13,885 nucleotides of DNA from Phycisphaerales bacterium (GCA_014879435.1 JACSSB010000283.1:1-13885), one strand, 5' to 3'. Numbered from the stretch's first letter, positions 1 through 7,815 are shown. Program-made: numbers and translations. The notes: a model not told the origin generated them from the sequence alone.

Positions 1-1
1 T

Positions 2-160
2 CTCCAGGGCGTGTTTCCAAATTGGCGCAACGGTGTAGGCGGTGATCCGCTTTTCCAAGCTCAGGATCAGTGGATCGCCGCCAGCGGGGGAGTTCGTTAT
101 TGGGCGCTCACGAGATGGTCATGTGTCGAAGCTCGACATCCTTCCAACATTTATAGCTAA
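2..160 (+). CDS. Possible 3' end of an unrecognised gene (5' end outside window)
   Basis: An open frame enters from the left edge and runs for 52 codons to a TAA at 158–160. The peptide is rich in Gly, Trp and Arg, includes FPNWRNGVGG and GVRYWAL, and ends in NIYS. I recognise no family. The composition is protein-like and the DNA turns strongly AT-rich just after the stop, which fits a gene end. A 52-codon open frame can still occur by chance, and the start cannot be seen. It would converge on ispDF. Confidence 0.3.
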   Translation, partial: LQGVFPNWRNGVGGDPLFQAQDQWIAASGGVRYWALTRWSCVEARHPSNIYS

Positions 161-435
161 GAATACAATAATAGTAAGGATAAAATGGATATTGTTAGGA
201 GTTACATAATTACTGGTAATGTGTAAAGCGAATTGGCCAGATAGGCCCGTACCGCAGATCGAAAAATGGTGATTTTGGCCTTGAACCCACTGATTCCAGC
301 ATGGGTGAGTTAGCAGTACCGATCCTAGCGAGCACCTCAGCTTGGAAGGTGTCGCGTTGGACTATCTGGTAGAAGCCCTCCATCAAGACTTGAGCAAGCT
401 ACCATCCTGAATGGGTCATTGTTTTGCCCCACCCA
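161..435. other. Intergenic region downstream of ispDF
   Basis: No convincing gene. Bases 161–230 are very AT-rich and the rest is mixed. A short plus-strand open stretch of about 32 codons ends at a TGA near 410 and reads like a protein tail (…LEGVALDYLVEALHQDL…). It has no good start and could be a gene remnant. A 6-bp inverted repeat (411–416 with 431–436) follows the ispDF stop on the minus strand but has no T-tract. The usual gammaproteobacterial neighbours after ispF (truD, surE, pcm) are absent, so synteny breaks here. Confidence 0.5.
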
Positions 436-1740
436 TCAAAAAACTAGCGCCACCGCATGTACGGCAATGCCTTCGCCGCGACCGAGGTAACCGAGCCGCT
501 CCGTGGTGGTCGCTTTGACGTTGACCCGACTCGCTGCGATGCCCAAATCGGCCGCAATGTGTGCCTGCATCGCAGCTATGTGTGGAGCCATTTTAGGTGC
601 CTGAGCCACAATAGTGGCATCTACATTGCCGACCGTCAGTTGGCGCTCATGCAGTAGTGCCACCACTCGCCGCAGCAGAACCCGGCTATCGATATTCTTA
701 AATGTTGCGTCGTGATCAGGAAAGTGATGACCGATGTCATTCAAGCCTGCCGCGCCCAATAAAGCATCACACAAAGCATGCAGCAACACATCGCCGTCGG
801 AATGGGCAACCAATCCTTGATCGTGTGGAATGCGAACTCCTCCCAGGGTGATGAATTCACCCGGCCCAAAGGCGTGCACGTCGAAACCGTGACCAATACG
901 CATAGAACTGAGGTGAGGAGCATGGGTGATGGAAGTCGAAACCGCAGAGGTGTCAGTCGGTTCTAACGCGGGTTGGCTGGGCGCGATTCCCGCACCATGC
1001 GTGAGATAAAATTCGGCCAACGCCAGATCCTCCGGTCGGGTGATTTTCAAATTATCCGCCCGGCCTTCGATCAATCGAGGTGCAAAACTGGCGGCTTCCA
1101 GCGCCGCTGCCTCATCTGTCACCGGCAGATCGCGTGCTAGCGCTGCGCTCAGCGACTCATGCAGCAGGCTCAACCGGAACATCTGTGGGGTCAGCGCGTG
1201 CCAAAGTCGCGACCGTTCCACCGTAGTTAGCACCCGTTCGGTCTCGCCCGTCTGTTTCAGGGTATCGCGCACCGGTACGGCCAGTAACCCACCTACCGGA
1301 TCATCTGTCAATTGCTCCAAGAGCCGATCCAGATCGACGGTACTCAGGCAGGGACGAGCTGCATCGTGAACCAACACCCAGTCATCGGGGTGCGCATGCT
1401 GACGCAGGATCTCTAACCCATTCAATACCGAATGGCGGCGTTCCTCACCACCCTCGGCCACCCACAGCGGTTTGGTGGGCGCCAGATCTGTGGCTACCGT
1501 AGGCCACCACTCATCCTCGGCCCCGATCACGACTACTAGCCCGGCAATGTGTGGGTGGCGTAGGAAAAGCTCCAGGCTATGCACGATAACCGGTCGGCCA
1601 GCGAGTGGCAGGTATTGCTTGGGAATCGTCGATCCCATCCGTTTACCAACACCAGCGGCAGGCAACAACGCCCAATAACGGTGGGGCATGGTCAATGGCA
1701 AGGCTTCGAGAGTAGATGGAAGGGAGAAATTTTCACTCAA
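436..1740 (-). CDS. ispDF: Bifunctional IspD–IspF fusion (MEP cytidylyltransferase / MEcPP synthase)
   Basis: Two steps of the cytoplasmic MEP isoprenoid pathway in one 434-residue chain. The IspD half (about 20–250) joins CTP to 2-C-methylerythritol 4-phosphate. It shows the nucleotide loop LPAAGVGKRM (26–35, Arg34), Lys41 in PKQY, VHDAARP, TPQMF, TDEAAALE and NLKITRPEDLALAE. The IspF half (280–434, 155 residues, full length) cyclises CDP-ME 2-phosphate to MEcPP. It shows metal-site GHGFDVH, AHSDGDVLLHALCDA, DIGHHFPD and the signature NVKATTTERLGYLGRGEGIA. A Pro/Ser/Thr-rich linker of about 27 residues joins them with no stop, and no Shine–Dalgarno precedes the IspF methionine. The start is TTG, overlapping the ftsB TGA stop. 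An ATG at 1687–1689 (residue 18) is an equally plausible start giving the usual IspD N-terminus. IspE, which acts between these steps, is not in the window. Confidence 0.95.
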   Translation of the reverse strand: MSENFSLPSTLEALPLTMPHRYWALLPAAGVGKRMGSTIPKQYLPLAGRPVIVHSLELFLRHPHIAGLVVVIGAEDEWWPTVATDLAPTKPLWVAEGGEERRHSVLNGLEILRQHAHPDDWVLVHDAARPCLSTVDLDRLLEQLTDDPVGGLLAVPVRDTLKQTGETERVLTTVERSRLWHALTPQMFRLSLLHESLSAALARDLPVTDEAAALEAASFAPRLIEGRADNLKITRPEDLALAEFYLTHGAGIAPSQPALEPTDTSAVSTSITHAPHLSSMRIGHGFDVHAFGPGEFITLGGVRIPHDQGLVAHSDGDVLLHALCDALLGAAGLNDIGHHFPDHDATFKNIDSRVLLRRVVALLHERQLTVGNVDATIVAQAPKMAPHIAAMQAHIAADLGIAASRVNVKATTTERLGYLGRGEGIAVHAVALVF

Positions 1741-2075
1741 CGTGGTGAATCGGAAGGCAGTTGAGCGGCGGGAGATTCGGTTGGCTTTTGAGGCCCATCC
1801 GATGGTTGTTCAAGCAAGCGGTAAAAAGTTTCGTCCTTGCGGATCATACCCATATCGGAGCGCGCCCGTTCTTCGATGGCCATCATACCGCGCTTCAGAT
1901 CCTCAACCTCGGCCGCTAGTGCGCTATTGCGCTCGGTTAAGGCTGCATTGTCCTCTTGCTGGGCTTGGATAGCGATTTGCATGGCGAAAGTTTGCCGGAC
2001 GCCATCTTCGGCAACCCACAACAGGTATTGTAGGAAGACCAGCACAGCAATGAGCGCTGCTACCAAGATCTGCAT
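1737..2075 (-). CDS. ftsB: Cell division protein FtsB
   Basis: Small bitopic inner-membrane protein that, with FtsL and FtsQ, forms the divisome subcomplex controlling septal peptidoglycan synthesis. The 112-residue product starts with a hydrophobic segment (about 2–22, ending in QYLLWVAEDG as in known FtsB). It continues as a charged periplasmic coiled coil (about 30–72, with the Asn/Glu-rich ERNSALAAEVEDLKRG) and the conserved ERARSDMGMIRKDETFYRLL. A Pro/Ser-rich tail follows, making it slightly longer than the roughly 103-residue E. coli protein. The ATG at 2073–2075 has no clear Shine–Dalgarno. The TGA stop overlaps the TTG start of ispDF, suggesting coupling. The eno–ftsB–ispD order is typical of gammaproteobacteria. 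Confidence 0.93.
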   Translation of the reverse strand: MQILVAALIAVLVFLQYLLWVAEDGVRQTFAMQIAIQAQQEDNAALTERNSALAAEVEDLKRGMMAIEERARSDMGMIRKDETFYRLLEQPSDGPQKPTESPAAQLPSDSPR

Positions 2076-2118
2076 GATTCGAGGGATCGATTAATGGAAG
2101 GGTGTAAGGGGTGATGGC

Positions 2119-2220
2119 GCCGCTAGAGAGCGGCAGCGTCTTCACGTTTCCCCGCTCCAGTAGGGGCGGAGGAAACGCGAAAGTCGCGGTTCAGACTCAA
2201 AGGAGGCGAGTCGAAACCGC
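2119..2220 (-). other. Three tandem hairpins in the eno–ftsB gap
   Basis: In the direction of transcription the first inverted repeat is 2186–2220 (13-base arms, 11 pairing, 9-base loop). The second is 2146–2176 (13 pairs including one G·U, one bulged base at 2170, tetraloop). The third is 2119–2134 (perfect 6-bp GCCGCT/AGCGGC stem, 4-base loop). None is followed by a T-tract, so they are poor intrinsic terminators. They could form mRNA 3'-end, processing or attenuation structures that uncouple high eno expression from ftsB-ispDF. The structures are seen directly; the role is inferred. Confidence 0.55.
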
Positions 2221-2234
2221 TGTTCAAGTCAGAC

Positions 2235-3524
2235 TCAATCGCGGAACACGTTGAATGCAGCCTTGCCTGGATAGGTGGCGCCTGCACCCAGCTCTTCTTC
2301 GATCACCAACAAGCGGTTGTACTTGGCAACGCGGTCGGAGCGGCTGAGCGAACCGGTCTTGATCTGGCTGGCGGCGGTGGATACGGCCAGATCGGCAATG
2401 GTGCTGTCCTCGGTTTCGCCAGAACGGTGCGAAGCGATTGAGGTATAGCCAGCGTCAGCCGCCATATTGATCGCCGCCAAGGTCTCAGTCAGGGTACCGA
2501 TCTGGTTGACCTTGATCAGAATCGAATTGGCGATGCCTTGATCGATGCCGCGCTTGAGGATCGAAGTGTTGGTGACGAACAAATCGTCGCCGACCAGTTG
2601 GATTTTCTTGCCCAATACCTTGGTCAAATAGGCCCAGCCGTCCCAGTCGCTCTCGTCCATGCCGTCTTCGATGGAAACGATCGGGTAACGATTGACCCAA
2701 TCGGCCAATTTGTCGGCAAATTCAGAGGAAGTGAAGGACTTGCCTTCGGCTTCCAGCACGTATTTACCATTTTTGTAGAATTCCGAGCTGGCGCAGTCCA
2801 GAGCGAGGTAAAGATCCTTACCGGGGGTGTAACCGGCTTGGCGGATGGCTTCCATCACCACGTCCAGCGCGGCTTCATTGGACGGCAGGTTAGGCGCAAA
2901 ACCGCCTTCGTCACCGACCGCCGTGTTCATGCCTTGCTTCTTCAGTACCGCCTTCAGCGCATGGAAGACTTCCGCACCCCAGCGCAGGGCTTCGTGGAAG
3001 TTGGGCGCACCGACCGGCATGATCATGAATTCCTGGATGTCCACGCTGTTGTCGGCGTGGGCGCCACCGTTGAGGATATTCATCATCGGTACCGGCAGAT
3101 GGTAAGGGCCGGTGGGGTTCAGATATTTGTACAGCGGAACGCCTTTTTCGGCAGCAGCGGCATGTGCAGTGGCCATGGATACGCCCAGAATGGCGTTGGC
3201 GCCCAGACGGCTCTTGGTAGGAGTACCGTCCAGATCGATCATCTTCTGATCGACGGCTGCTTGGTTATTGACCGCTTCCATGCCGATCAGGGCCGCACGC
3301 AGCTCGCTATTGACGTTGGCAACGGCCTTGAGTACGCCTTTGCCCAGATAGCGGTTCTTATCACCGTCGCGTAATTCTAGCGCTTCGCGGCTACCGGTGG
3401 AGGCACCGGAGGGAACCCCAGCGCTGCCCTTGGCACCGGATTCCAGCACTACATCGACCGATACGGTCGGGTTGCCGCGTGAATCAAGAATCTCGCGTCC
3501 GTGAACCGACTTAATTTTTGACAT
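2235..3524 (-). CDS. eno: Enolase
   Basis: Cytoplasmic glycolytic enzyme interconverting 2-phosphoglycerate and phosphoenolpyruvate; the family is also a component of the RNA degradosome in some gammaproteobacteria. The 429 residues match the usual length. Visible hallmarks are GREILDSRGNPTV at the N-terminus, the substrate loop SGASTGSREALELRDGD, VGDEGGFAPN, metal-binding Asp/Glu in SIEDGMDESDWDGW and LVGDDLFVTN, and the signature LIKVNQIGTLTE with the catalytic lysine (about 338). SHRSGETED and QIKTGS with the second active-site lysine (about 389) follow. The ATG start is supported by a strong Shine–Dalgarno 8 bases upstream. The kdsA stop lies 43 bases upstream, so the two are probably co-transcribed. 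Its product PEP is a substrate of KdsA. Confidence 0.98.
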   Translation of the reverse strand: MSKIKSVHGREILDSRGNPTVSVDVVLESGAKGSAGVPSGASTGSREALELRDGDKNRYLGKGVLKAVANVNSELRAALIGMEAVNNQAAVDQKMIDLDGTPTKSRLGANAILGVSMATAHAAAAEKGVPLYKYLNPTGPYHLPVPMMNILNGGAHADNSVDIQEFMIMPVGAPNFHEALRWGAEVFHALKAVLKKQGMNTAVGDEGGFAPNLPSNEAALDVVMEAIRQAGYTPGKDLYLALDCASSEFYKNGKYVLEAEGKSFTSSEFADKLADWVNRYPIVSIEDGMDESDWDGWAYLTKVLGKKIQLVGDDLFVTNTSILKRGIDQGIANSILIKVNQIGTLTETLAAINMAADAGYTSIASHRSGETEDSTIADLAVSTAASQIKTGSLSRSDRVAKYNRLLVIEEELGAGATYPGKAAFNVFRD

Positions 3525-3532
3525 TCGTGAAA

Positions 3533-3539
3533 CTCCTCT
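3533..3539 (-). promoter_or_regulatory. Shine–Dalgarno of eno
   Basis: Minus strand reads AGAGGAG, 8 bases before the eno ATG. It is the strongest ribosome site in the left gene cluster along with that of kdsA, fitting a highly expressed enzyme. Confidence 0.8.
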
Positions 3540-3567
3540 TCTGGTTTATGCGTGAAACGATTGGGGG

Positions 3568-4410
3568 TTAGACATTCAGTTCCGCTTCTAGAAAACCGCG
3601 CTGTTTGACCAGCGCGTCCAAATCTTGCAACACGGCCAGCAAGGGTTCCATCCGATTCAATGGCCAAGCATTGGGACCATCGCTCAGTGCCTGGTCGGGA
3701 TTGGGATGGGTTTCCATGAATAATCCAGCGATGCCCGTCGCCACCGCCGCTCGCGCCAGTGCTGGCACGAATTCGCGCTGGCCGCCGGAAACGGTTCCCT
3801 GACCACCCGGTAACTGTACCGAGTGGGTGGCGTCGAACACCACCGGACAACTGGTGGCGCGCATCACGGTCAGGGCGCGCATGTCAGACACCAGATTATT
3901 GTAGCCAAAGGAAGCACCACGTTCGCAGACCATCAAATGATTGTTACCTGCAAGACGCGCTTTGGTGACAACGTGGAGCATGTCCCAGGGTGCGAGGAAC
4001 TGGCCTTTTTTGATATTGACCGGCTTGCCCTGGCGCGCAACATTCTGGATGAAATCGGTCTGTCGGCACAGAAAGGCCGGGGTTTGCAGTACATCGACCA
4101 CGGTGGCCACTTCTGCCAGCGGCGTGTATTCGTGTACATCGGTCAGCACCGGCACCCCGATTTGGCGCTTGACCGTATCCAGAATTTTCAGACCCTCTTC
4201 CTGGCCGGGACCGCGATAGCTCCGATGTGAGGAGCGATTGGCCTTATCGAAGGAGGATTTGTAGATAAAGGACATACCTAACCGATCCGTGATCTCCTTT
4301 AACAGGCCGGCGGTGTCCAGGGCCAGTTGTTCAGACTCGATCACGCAGGGACCGGCGATAAGAAACAGGGGTCGATCCAGGCCAACCTCAAAACCGCAGA
4401 GCTTCATCAT
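3568..4410 (-). CDS. kdsA: 3-deoxy-D-manno-octulosonate 8-phosphate synthase (metal-dependent type)
   Basis: Condenses arabinose 5-phosphate with phosphoenolpyruvate to KDO 8-phosphate, the first committed step of KDO synthesis for lipopolysaccharide. The chosen start is the ATG at 4408–4410, whose ATGA overlaps the pyrG stop and which has AGGAGG 10 bases upstream. This gives 280 residues, near the 284 of E. coli. The open frame extends 39 codons further upstream only inside pyrG. Hallmarks are FIYKSSFDKANRSS, SYRGPG, TDVHE, ERGASFGYNNL, FDATHSVQ and the C-terminal ETHPNPDQALSDGP. Residue 22 is Cys in IAGPCVIES, where the E. coli enzyme has Asn. Cys22 with the His of DATH, Glu of METH and Asp of SDGP make up the metal site of class II enzymes, so this is predicted to be metal-dependent. 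Confidence 0.95.
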   Translation of the reverse strand: MMKLCGFEVGLDRPLFLIAGPCVIESEQLALDTAGLLKEITDRLGMSFIYKSSFDKANRSSHRSYRGPGQEEGLKILDTVKRQIGVPVLTDVHEYTPLAEVATVVDVLQTPAFLCRQTDFIQNVARQGKPVNIKKGQFLAPWDMLHVVTKARLAGNNHLMVCERGASFGYNNLVSDMRALTVMRATSCPVVFDATHSVQLPGGQGTVSGGQREFVPALARAAVATGIAGLFMETHPNPDQALSDGPNAWPLNRMEPLLAVLQDLDALVKQRGFLEAELNV

Positions 4411-6059
4411 GAGCGATTCGCCTCCTGATGGCGGATCTGATTTTGTCGGAGTGCAGCTTGGACAAAACCCCGAAATAGGGGATGACCGGCACGCGGGGTC
4501 GAGGTGAATTCCGGGTGAAATTGGCAACCGACAAACCAGGGATGATCGGGCAACTCGATCATTTCCACCAAACGCTCGTCCAGCGAATAGCCCGCAAAAG
4601 CCAAGCCGACGGCCTGCAGCGGTTCACGGTAATGGTTGTTGAATTCGTAACGGTGGCGGTGGCGCTCGGTGATCACGTCCTTGTTGTACAAAGTGCGTGC
4701 GCGCGAATTGGGTACAAGCTGGCAGGGTTGTGCACCCAGACGCATGCTGCCACCAAGATCGCCGTCTTCCTCACGCTGCTGGACGGTGCCATCTTCGTCG
4801 ATCCATTCGGTGATCAGGGCGATGACTGGGTGTGGCGTATCTTTACGAAACTCGGTGCTGTGTGCGTCTTCCAGCCCGGCGACGTGACGGGCGAACTCAA
4901 TGACGGCAACTTGCATGCCCAGACAAATGCCTAGATAGGGAATGCGCCGCTCACGAGCGTGGCGCACGGCGGCGATCTTGCCTTCGATACCGCGTTCCCC
5001 GAAGCCGCCGGGCACCAAAATGGCATCCATCCCGGTCAGACAGGTCAGACCATCCCGCTCAATACGCTCGGAGTCGATGTAATGGATATTGACTTGGGTT
5101 TGGGTGTGAATACCGGCGTGGATCAGTGCTTCGTTCAAGGATTTGTAGGCGTCGGTCAAATCCACGTATTTGCCGACCATGGCGATATCCACGGTAGCGA
5201 CCGGGTTTTTAATCGCACGCACTACCTGTTCCCAATCACTCAGTTGCGCCGGGGGCAGATCGTTCAGACGCAGCTTGCGAGCGACGATTTCATCCACGCC
5301 TTGCGCATGCAGCAGCAGCGGAATGCGGTAGATGGTGTCGGCATCGGGAACGTTGATGACCGCCTTGGATTCGACGTTGGTGAACAACGCGATCTTACGG
5401 CGCTCCTCAGCAGGGACTTCCCGATCCGAGCGGCACAACAGTATGTCGGGCTGAATGCCAATGGAGCGTAGCTCCTTGACCGAATGCTGGGTCGGCTTGG
5501 TTTTGAGTTCGCCGGAGGAGCTAATGTAGGGCACCAGGGTCAGATGGATGAACAGCGAACGTTCGCGGCCCAGTTCCACCCCCATCTGGCGAATCGCTTC
5601 CATAAAGGGTAGCGATTCAATGTCGCCTACAGTGCCACCGATTTCGATCATGGCGATATCCGCTTCACCCGCGCCGAGGCGGATGCAGCGTTTAATCTCA
5701 TCGGTGATGTGCGGGATGACCTGCACCGTACCGCCGAGATAATCACCGCGTCGTTCCTTGCGGATCACGTTTTCATAGATGCGCCCGGAGGTGAAGTTAT
5801 TGCGCCGGGTGGCGGTCATCGACACGAAGCGTTCGTAATGACCGAGGTCCAGATCGGTTTCCGCACCGTCACTGGTGACGAATACCTCACCGTGCTGGAA
5901 CGGACTCATGGTGCCGGGATCGACGTTGATGTAGGGGTCGAGCTTGATTAGGGTGACCTTGAGTCCCCGAGCTTCCAGTACCGCCGCCAACGATGCAGCA
6001 GCAATACCCTTACCCAGGGAGGACACCACGCCGCCGGTGATGAAAATAAATCGGGTCAT
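4407..6059 (-). CDS. pyrG: CTP synthase
   Basis: Glutamine-hydrolysing, ATP-dependent amination of UTP to CTP, the last step of pyrimidine nucleotide synthesis; cytoplasmic tetramer. The 550 residues compare with 545 in E. coli. The N-terminal amidoligase domain shows FITGGVVSSLGKG, KLDPYINVDPGTMSPFQHGEV, the acidic ETDLDLGHYERF and EIGGTVGDIES. The C-terminal class I glutaminase has PGGFGERG, the nucleophile Cys in YLGICLGMQ (about residue 379), and the His515/Glu517 pair in FHPEFTSTP, all intact. The ATG start at 6057–6059 has no obvious Shine–Dalgarno and lies 26 bases after tilS, so translation may depend on the upstream gene. The TGA overlaps kdsA in an ATGA. CTP is used by IspD encoded in the same cluster. 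Confidence 0.98.
   Translation of the reverse strand: MTRFIFITGGVVSSLGKGIAAASLAAVLEARGLKVTLIKLDPYINVDPGTMSPFQHGEVFVTSDGAETDLDLGHYERFVSMTATRRNNFTSGRIYENVIRKERRGDYLGGTVQVIPHITDEIKRCIRLGAGEADIAMIEIGGTVGDIESLPFMEAIRQMGVELGRERSLFIHLTLVPYISSSGELKTKPTQHSVKELRSIGIQPDILLCRSDREVPAEERRKIALFTNVESKAVINVPDADTIYRIPLLLHAQGVDEIVARKLRLNDLPPAQLSDWEQVVRAIKNPVATVDIAMVGKYVDLTDAYKSLNEALIHAGIHTQTQVNIHYIDSERIERDGLTCLTGMDAILVPGGFGERGIEGKIAAVRHARERRIPYLGICLGMQVAVIEFARHVAGLEDAHSTEFRKDTPHPVIALITEWIDEDGTVQQREEDGDLGGSMRLGAQPCQLVPNSRARTLYNKDVITERHRHRYEFNNHYREPLQAVGLAFAGYSLDERLVEMIELPDHPWFVGCQFHPEFTSTPRAGHPLFRGFVQAALRQNQIRHQEANRS
4421..4426 (-). promoter_or_regulatory. Shine–Dalgarno of kdsA
   Basis: Minus strand AGGAGG lies 10 bases before the ATG at 4410, inside the end of pyrG. 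It decides the kdsA start in favour of 4410 over the N-terminally extended frame beginning at 4527. Confidence 0.8.
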
Positions 6060-6085
6060 GCGAGGATGGGGAGTGGCGAGAGACG

Positions 6086-7483
6086 CTACAAGATACCAGA
6101 GCTGGTCGCCGATGGCGACTGTAAAACCGGCAGCAGCCCCGACTCGCCCGATCTAGCGGTGGCCGCGATCCCCAGACCGACAACTGCCAGCAGCTCTGGA
6201 TTTTCCGTCGAATTGCAAGCGGAGAAGGGAGGGAGATAGATCAGGGGCAGCCGATCCCGCGCCCATGGTGGGATACCCGCTTCCTGCAGCAGTTTTTTCA
6301 ATTCCTGGTGATGCGCACGGCCGACTGGTCGGAATCGTTCACCGCCTTGGCGAAATCGGACCCACAACACCCCATCGGCGAGCAGTTCGGCACGCAGTCC
6401 GGCACCGACCGTTGCGTGTAGCTCCAGTATTCCCAATCCCGGCAGCTCCAGTGGTGGCCAACCCTCAGCGGTGGCACGCCAGATCCAGGTCCGATGTGCA
6501 TCGTGTGATGACAAAGGAAGCATGGCGTACAGCCTGTCCTGATAGCGCCGCATTTCGCCGCCTCGCCAGCAAACATGGGGTTGCCTGTCGTGCCTAGCAT
6601 TGAGCATATCGCGCAGAATCTGGCGCAGTTGTCGGCTGTCGGGAACGGCTAGCCCAAGCTGACGAAGCCAACGCCGCAACACGTTGCGCTGACGGAGTTC
6701 GCTCAATTCCCTGAGCGCAGGCAGATGCAGGCTATCGGGGCGTGGGGCGACCACCCGCACGAGATCAGCGTCCGCTTCTGTATCTAACCAGTTGGCGGTT
6801 TCGGCGCACAGACGTGCGGAGCGGGCCAAGTTAGAACTGAAGGCAGGCCATCGCTCCCGCAGTGGCGGCAAGATGCGATGGCGCAGGTAGTTGCGGTCGA
6901 AATCGGTATTGGTATTGCTGGTATCTTCGATCCACTGCAAACCGTGTTCATGGGCGTAGGCCAGCACATCGGCACGATCCACATCCAGTAGCGGGCGTAG
7001 TAGCCAGCCGGAGCCGAGGCGGCTGGCGGTTGGCATCGCCGCTAGACCGTGTGGACCAGCCCCGCGCAGCAGTTGCAGCAGCAGGGTTTCCGCCTGATCG
7101 TCGCGATGATGCGCGGTGAGCAGGGCGGTTTCGGGGTTAAGTTCGGCAGCGAGGGCGGCATAACGTGCGCGGCGGGCGGCGGCTTCGGGACTTTCTCTCG
7201 GCGCGGGTCGAGCGTCGATCCGCAGTATTCGGAACGGGATCTTCAGTGCGCGACAGATCTGGGCGCAATGTTCGCCCCAATGCACCGAATCTGCTTGCAG
7301 ACCATGATCCACATATACCGCTGCCAGCGTTCGCTCCGGCCAGCAGGAGCGGTTGCTCGCCAATAGATGAAGCAATACATGGGAATCCAGGCCACCGCTG
7401 TAAGCAACGATCCAATGGCTGCTGTGAGGATGAGTCATGAGCAGCGGATTTAGAATGACCGTGGAGAGCCGTGTGGCGGTCAT
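6086..7483 (-). CDS. tilS: tRNA(Ile)-lysidine synthetase
   Basis: Attaches lysine to C34 of the CAU-anticodon tRNA-Ile using ATP, so that it is charged with Ile and reads AUA. From the ATG at 7481–7483 the product is 465 residues; E. coli TilS is 432. The N-terminal PP-loop SGGLDS (about 29–34), HHRDDQAETLLLQLLRG and the DTSN…DRNYLRHRILP block identify the adenylating domain. The C-terminal substrate-binding domain shows RFRQGGERFRPVGR, LKKLLQEAGIPPWARDRLPLIY and VVGLGIA. Starts at TTG 7504 and ATG 7438 are also in frame; none has a Shine–Dalgarno, so the first 20 or so residues are uncertain. It is the first gene of the minus-strand cluster. accA, often next to it in gammaproteobacteria, is missing, and AT-rich DNA begins just upstream. 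Confidence 0.95.
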   Translation of the reverse strand: MTATRLSTVILNPLLMTHPHSSHWIVAYSGGLDSHVLLHLLASNRSCWPERTLAAVYVDHGLQADSVHWGEHCAQICRALKIPFRILRIDARPAPRESPEAAARRARYAALAAELNPETALLTAHHRDDQAETLLLQLLRGAGPHGLAAMPTASRLGSGWLLRPLLDVDRADVLAYAHEHGLQWIEDTSNTNTDFDRNYLRHRILPPLRERWPAFSSNLARSARLCAETANWLDTEADADLVRVVAPRPDSLHLPALRELSELRQRNVLRRWLRQLGLAVPDSRQLRQILRDMLNARHDRQPHVCWRGGEMRRYQDRLYAMLPLSSHDAHRTWIWRATAEGWPPLELPGLGILELHATVGAGLRAELLADGVLWVRFRQGGERFRPVGRAHHQELKKLLQEAGIPPWARDRLPLIYLPPFSACNSTENPELLAVVGLGIAATARSGESGLLPVLQSPSATSSGIL

Positions 7484-7628
7484 GAGAGCATGTCGTTGTG
7501 ACAATGTTGGAGCATTATCGAATGGGTTACTATTAGGGTATTTAAGATAGTGGAATAGTCACAGTAATGCTCACCTTAATCTAAATTTGTTGCTGAGTGT
7601 AGTGTGTTGTGAGCAGTCCTAGCTGTCG

Positions 7629-7815
7629 AAAGTAACTTTCTGGGGCGCCTACGAATACCACTTGATCCGAACAACCTATGGTTGGCAAGGCGAATACCCA
7701 AAAGATCGAACAGAAGCGTCTCAGCCTTCGGGCTTCATTAAAAAATTGGTATAAAAGACGATTTGTTTCTTCTACTTTTAATAAGCTTGATCAAGGGAAA
7801 ATAAGGCTCCCTTAG
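7629..7815 (+). pseudogene. Remnant of an IS1-family transposase C-terminus
   Basis: Two adjoining plus-strand frames reconstruct a transposase tail. Frame one (7629–7667) reads KVTFWGAYEYHLI. After a frameshift near 7666 (equivalent to a two-base loss) the second frame reads SEQPMVGKANTQKIEQKRL and then SLRASLKNWYKRRF, up to a TAG at 7813–7815. The pattern W-x-AY…PxEQ…VGKxxTQKIExxxLxLRxxxKxxxRK is what I recall of the C-terminal part of IS1-family transposases. The catalytic core, N-terminal helix-turn-helix frame and terminal inverted repeats are not visible, so this is a dead fragment. The family call rests on remembered motifs; the frameshift and truncation are seen directly. Confidence 0.6.

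Noticed and set aside
411..436. 6-bp inverted repeat after the ispDF stop as a terminator
   Set aside because: Short stem, 14-base loop and no T-tract after it on the minus strand. The adjacent T-run belongs to the last codons of ispDF.
2538..3374. 278-codon plus-strand open frame antisense to eno
   Set aside because: It lies wholly inside the strongly supported eno gene and mirrors its codon pattern. The product is low in recognisable motifs, so it is a shadow frame.
3449..3850. 133-codon minus-strand open frame overlapping kdsA and the start of eno
   Set aside because: Out-of-frame shadow of kdsA across the kdsA–eno junction; no family features.
4411..4527. N-terminal extension of kdsA by 39 codons
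   Set aside because: The extension lies inside pyrG and matches nothing in KdsA. AGGAGG and an ATGA overlap place the start at 4410.
4482..5471. Two long plus-strand open frames antisense to pyrG
   Set aside because: Both fall inside pyrG, whose motifs are intact; no domain is visible in the antisense products.
7723..7734. AGCC-TTCG-GGCT hairpin as a transcription terminator
   Set aside because: No T-tract follows on the plus strand, and on the minus strand the T-run precedes the stem. It also lies within the transposase remnant's reading frame.
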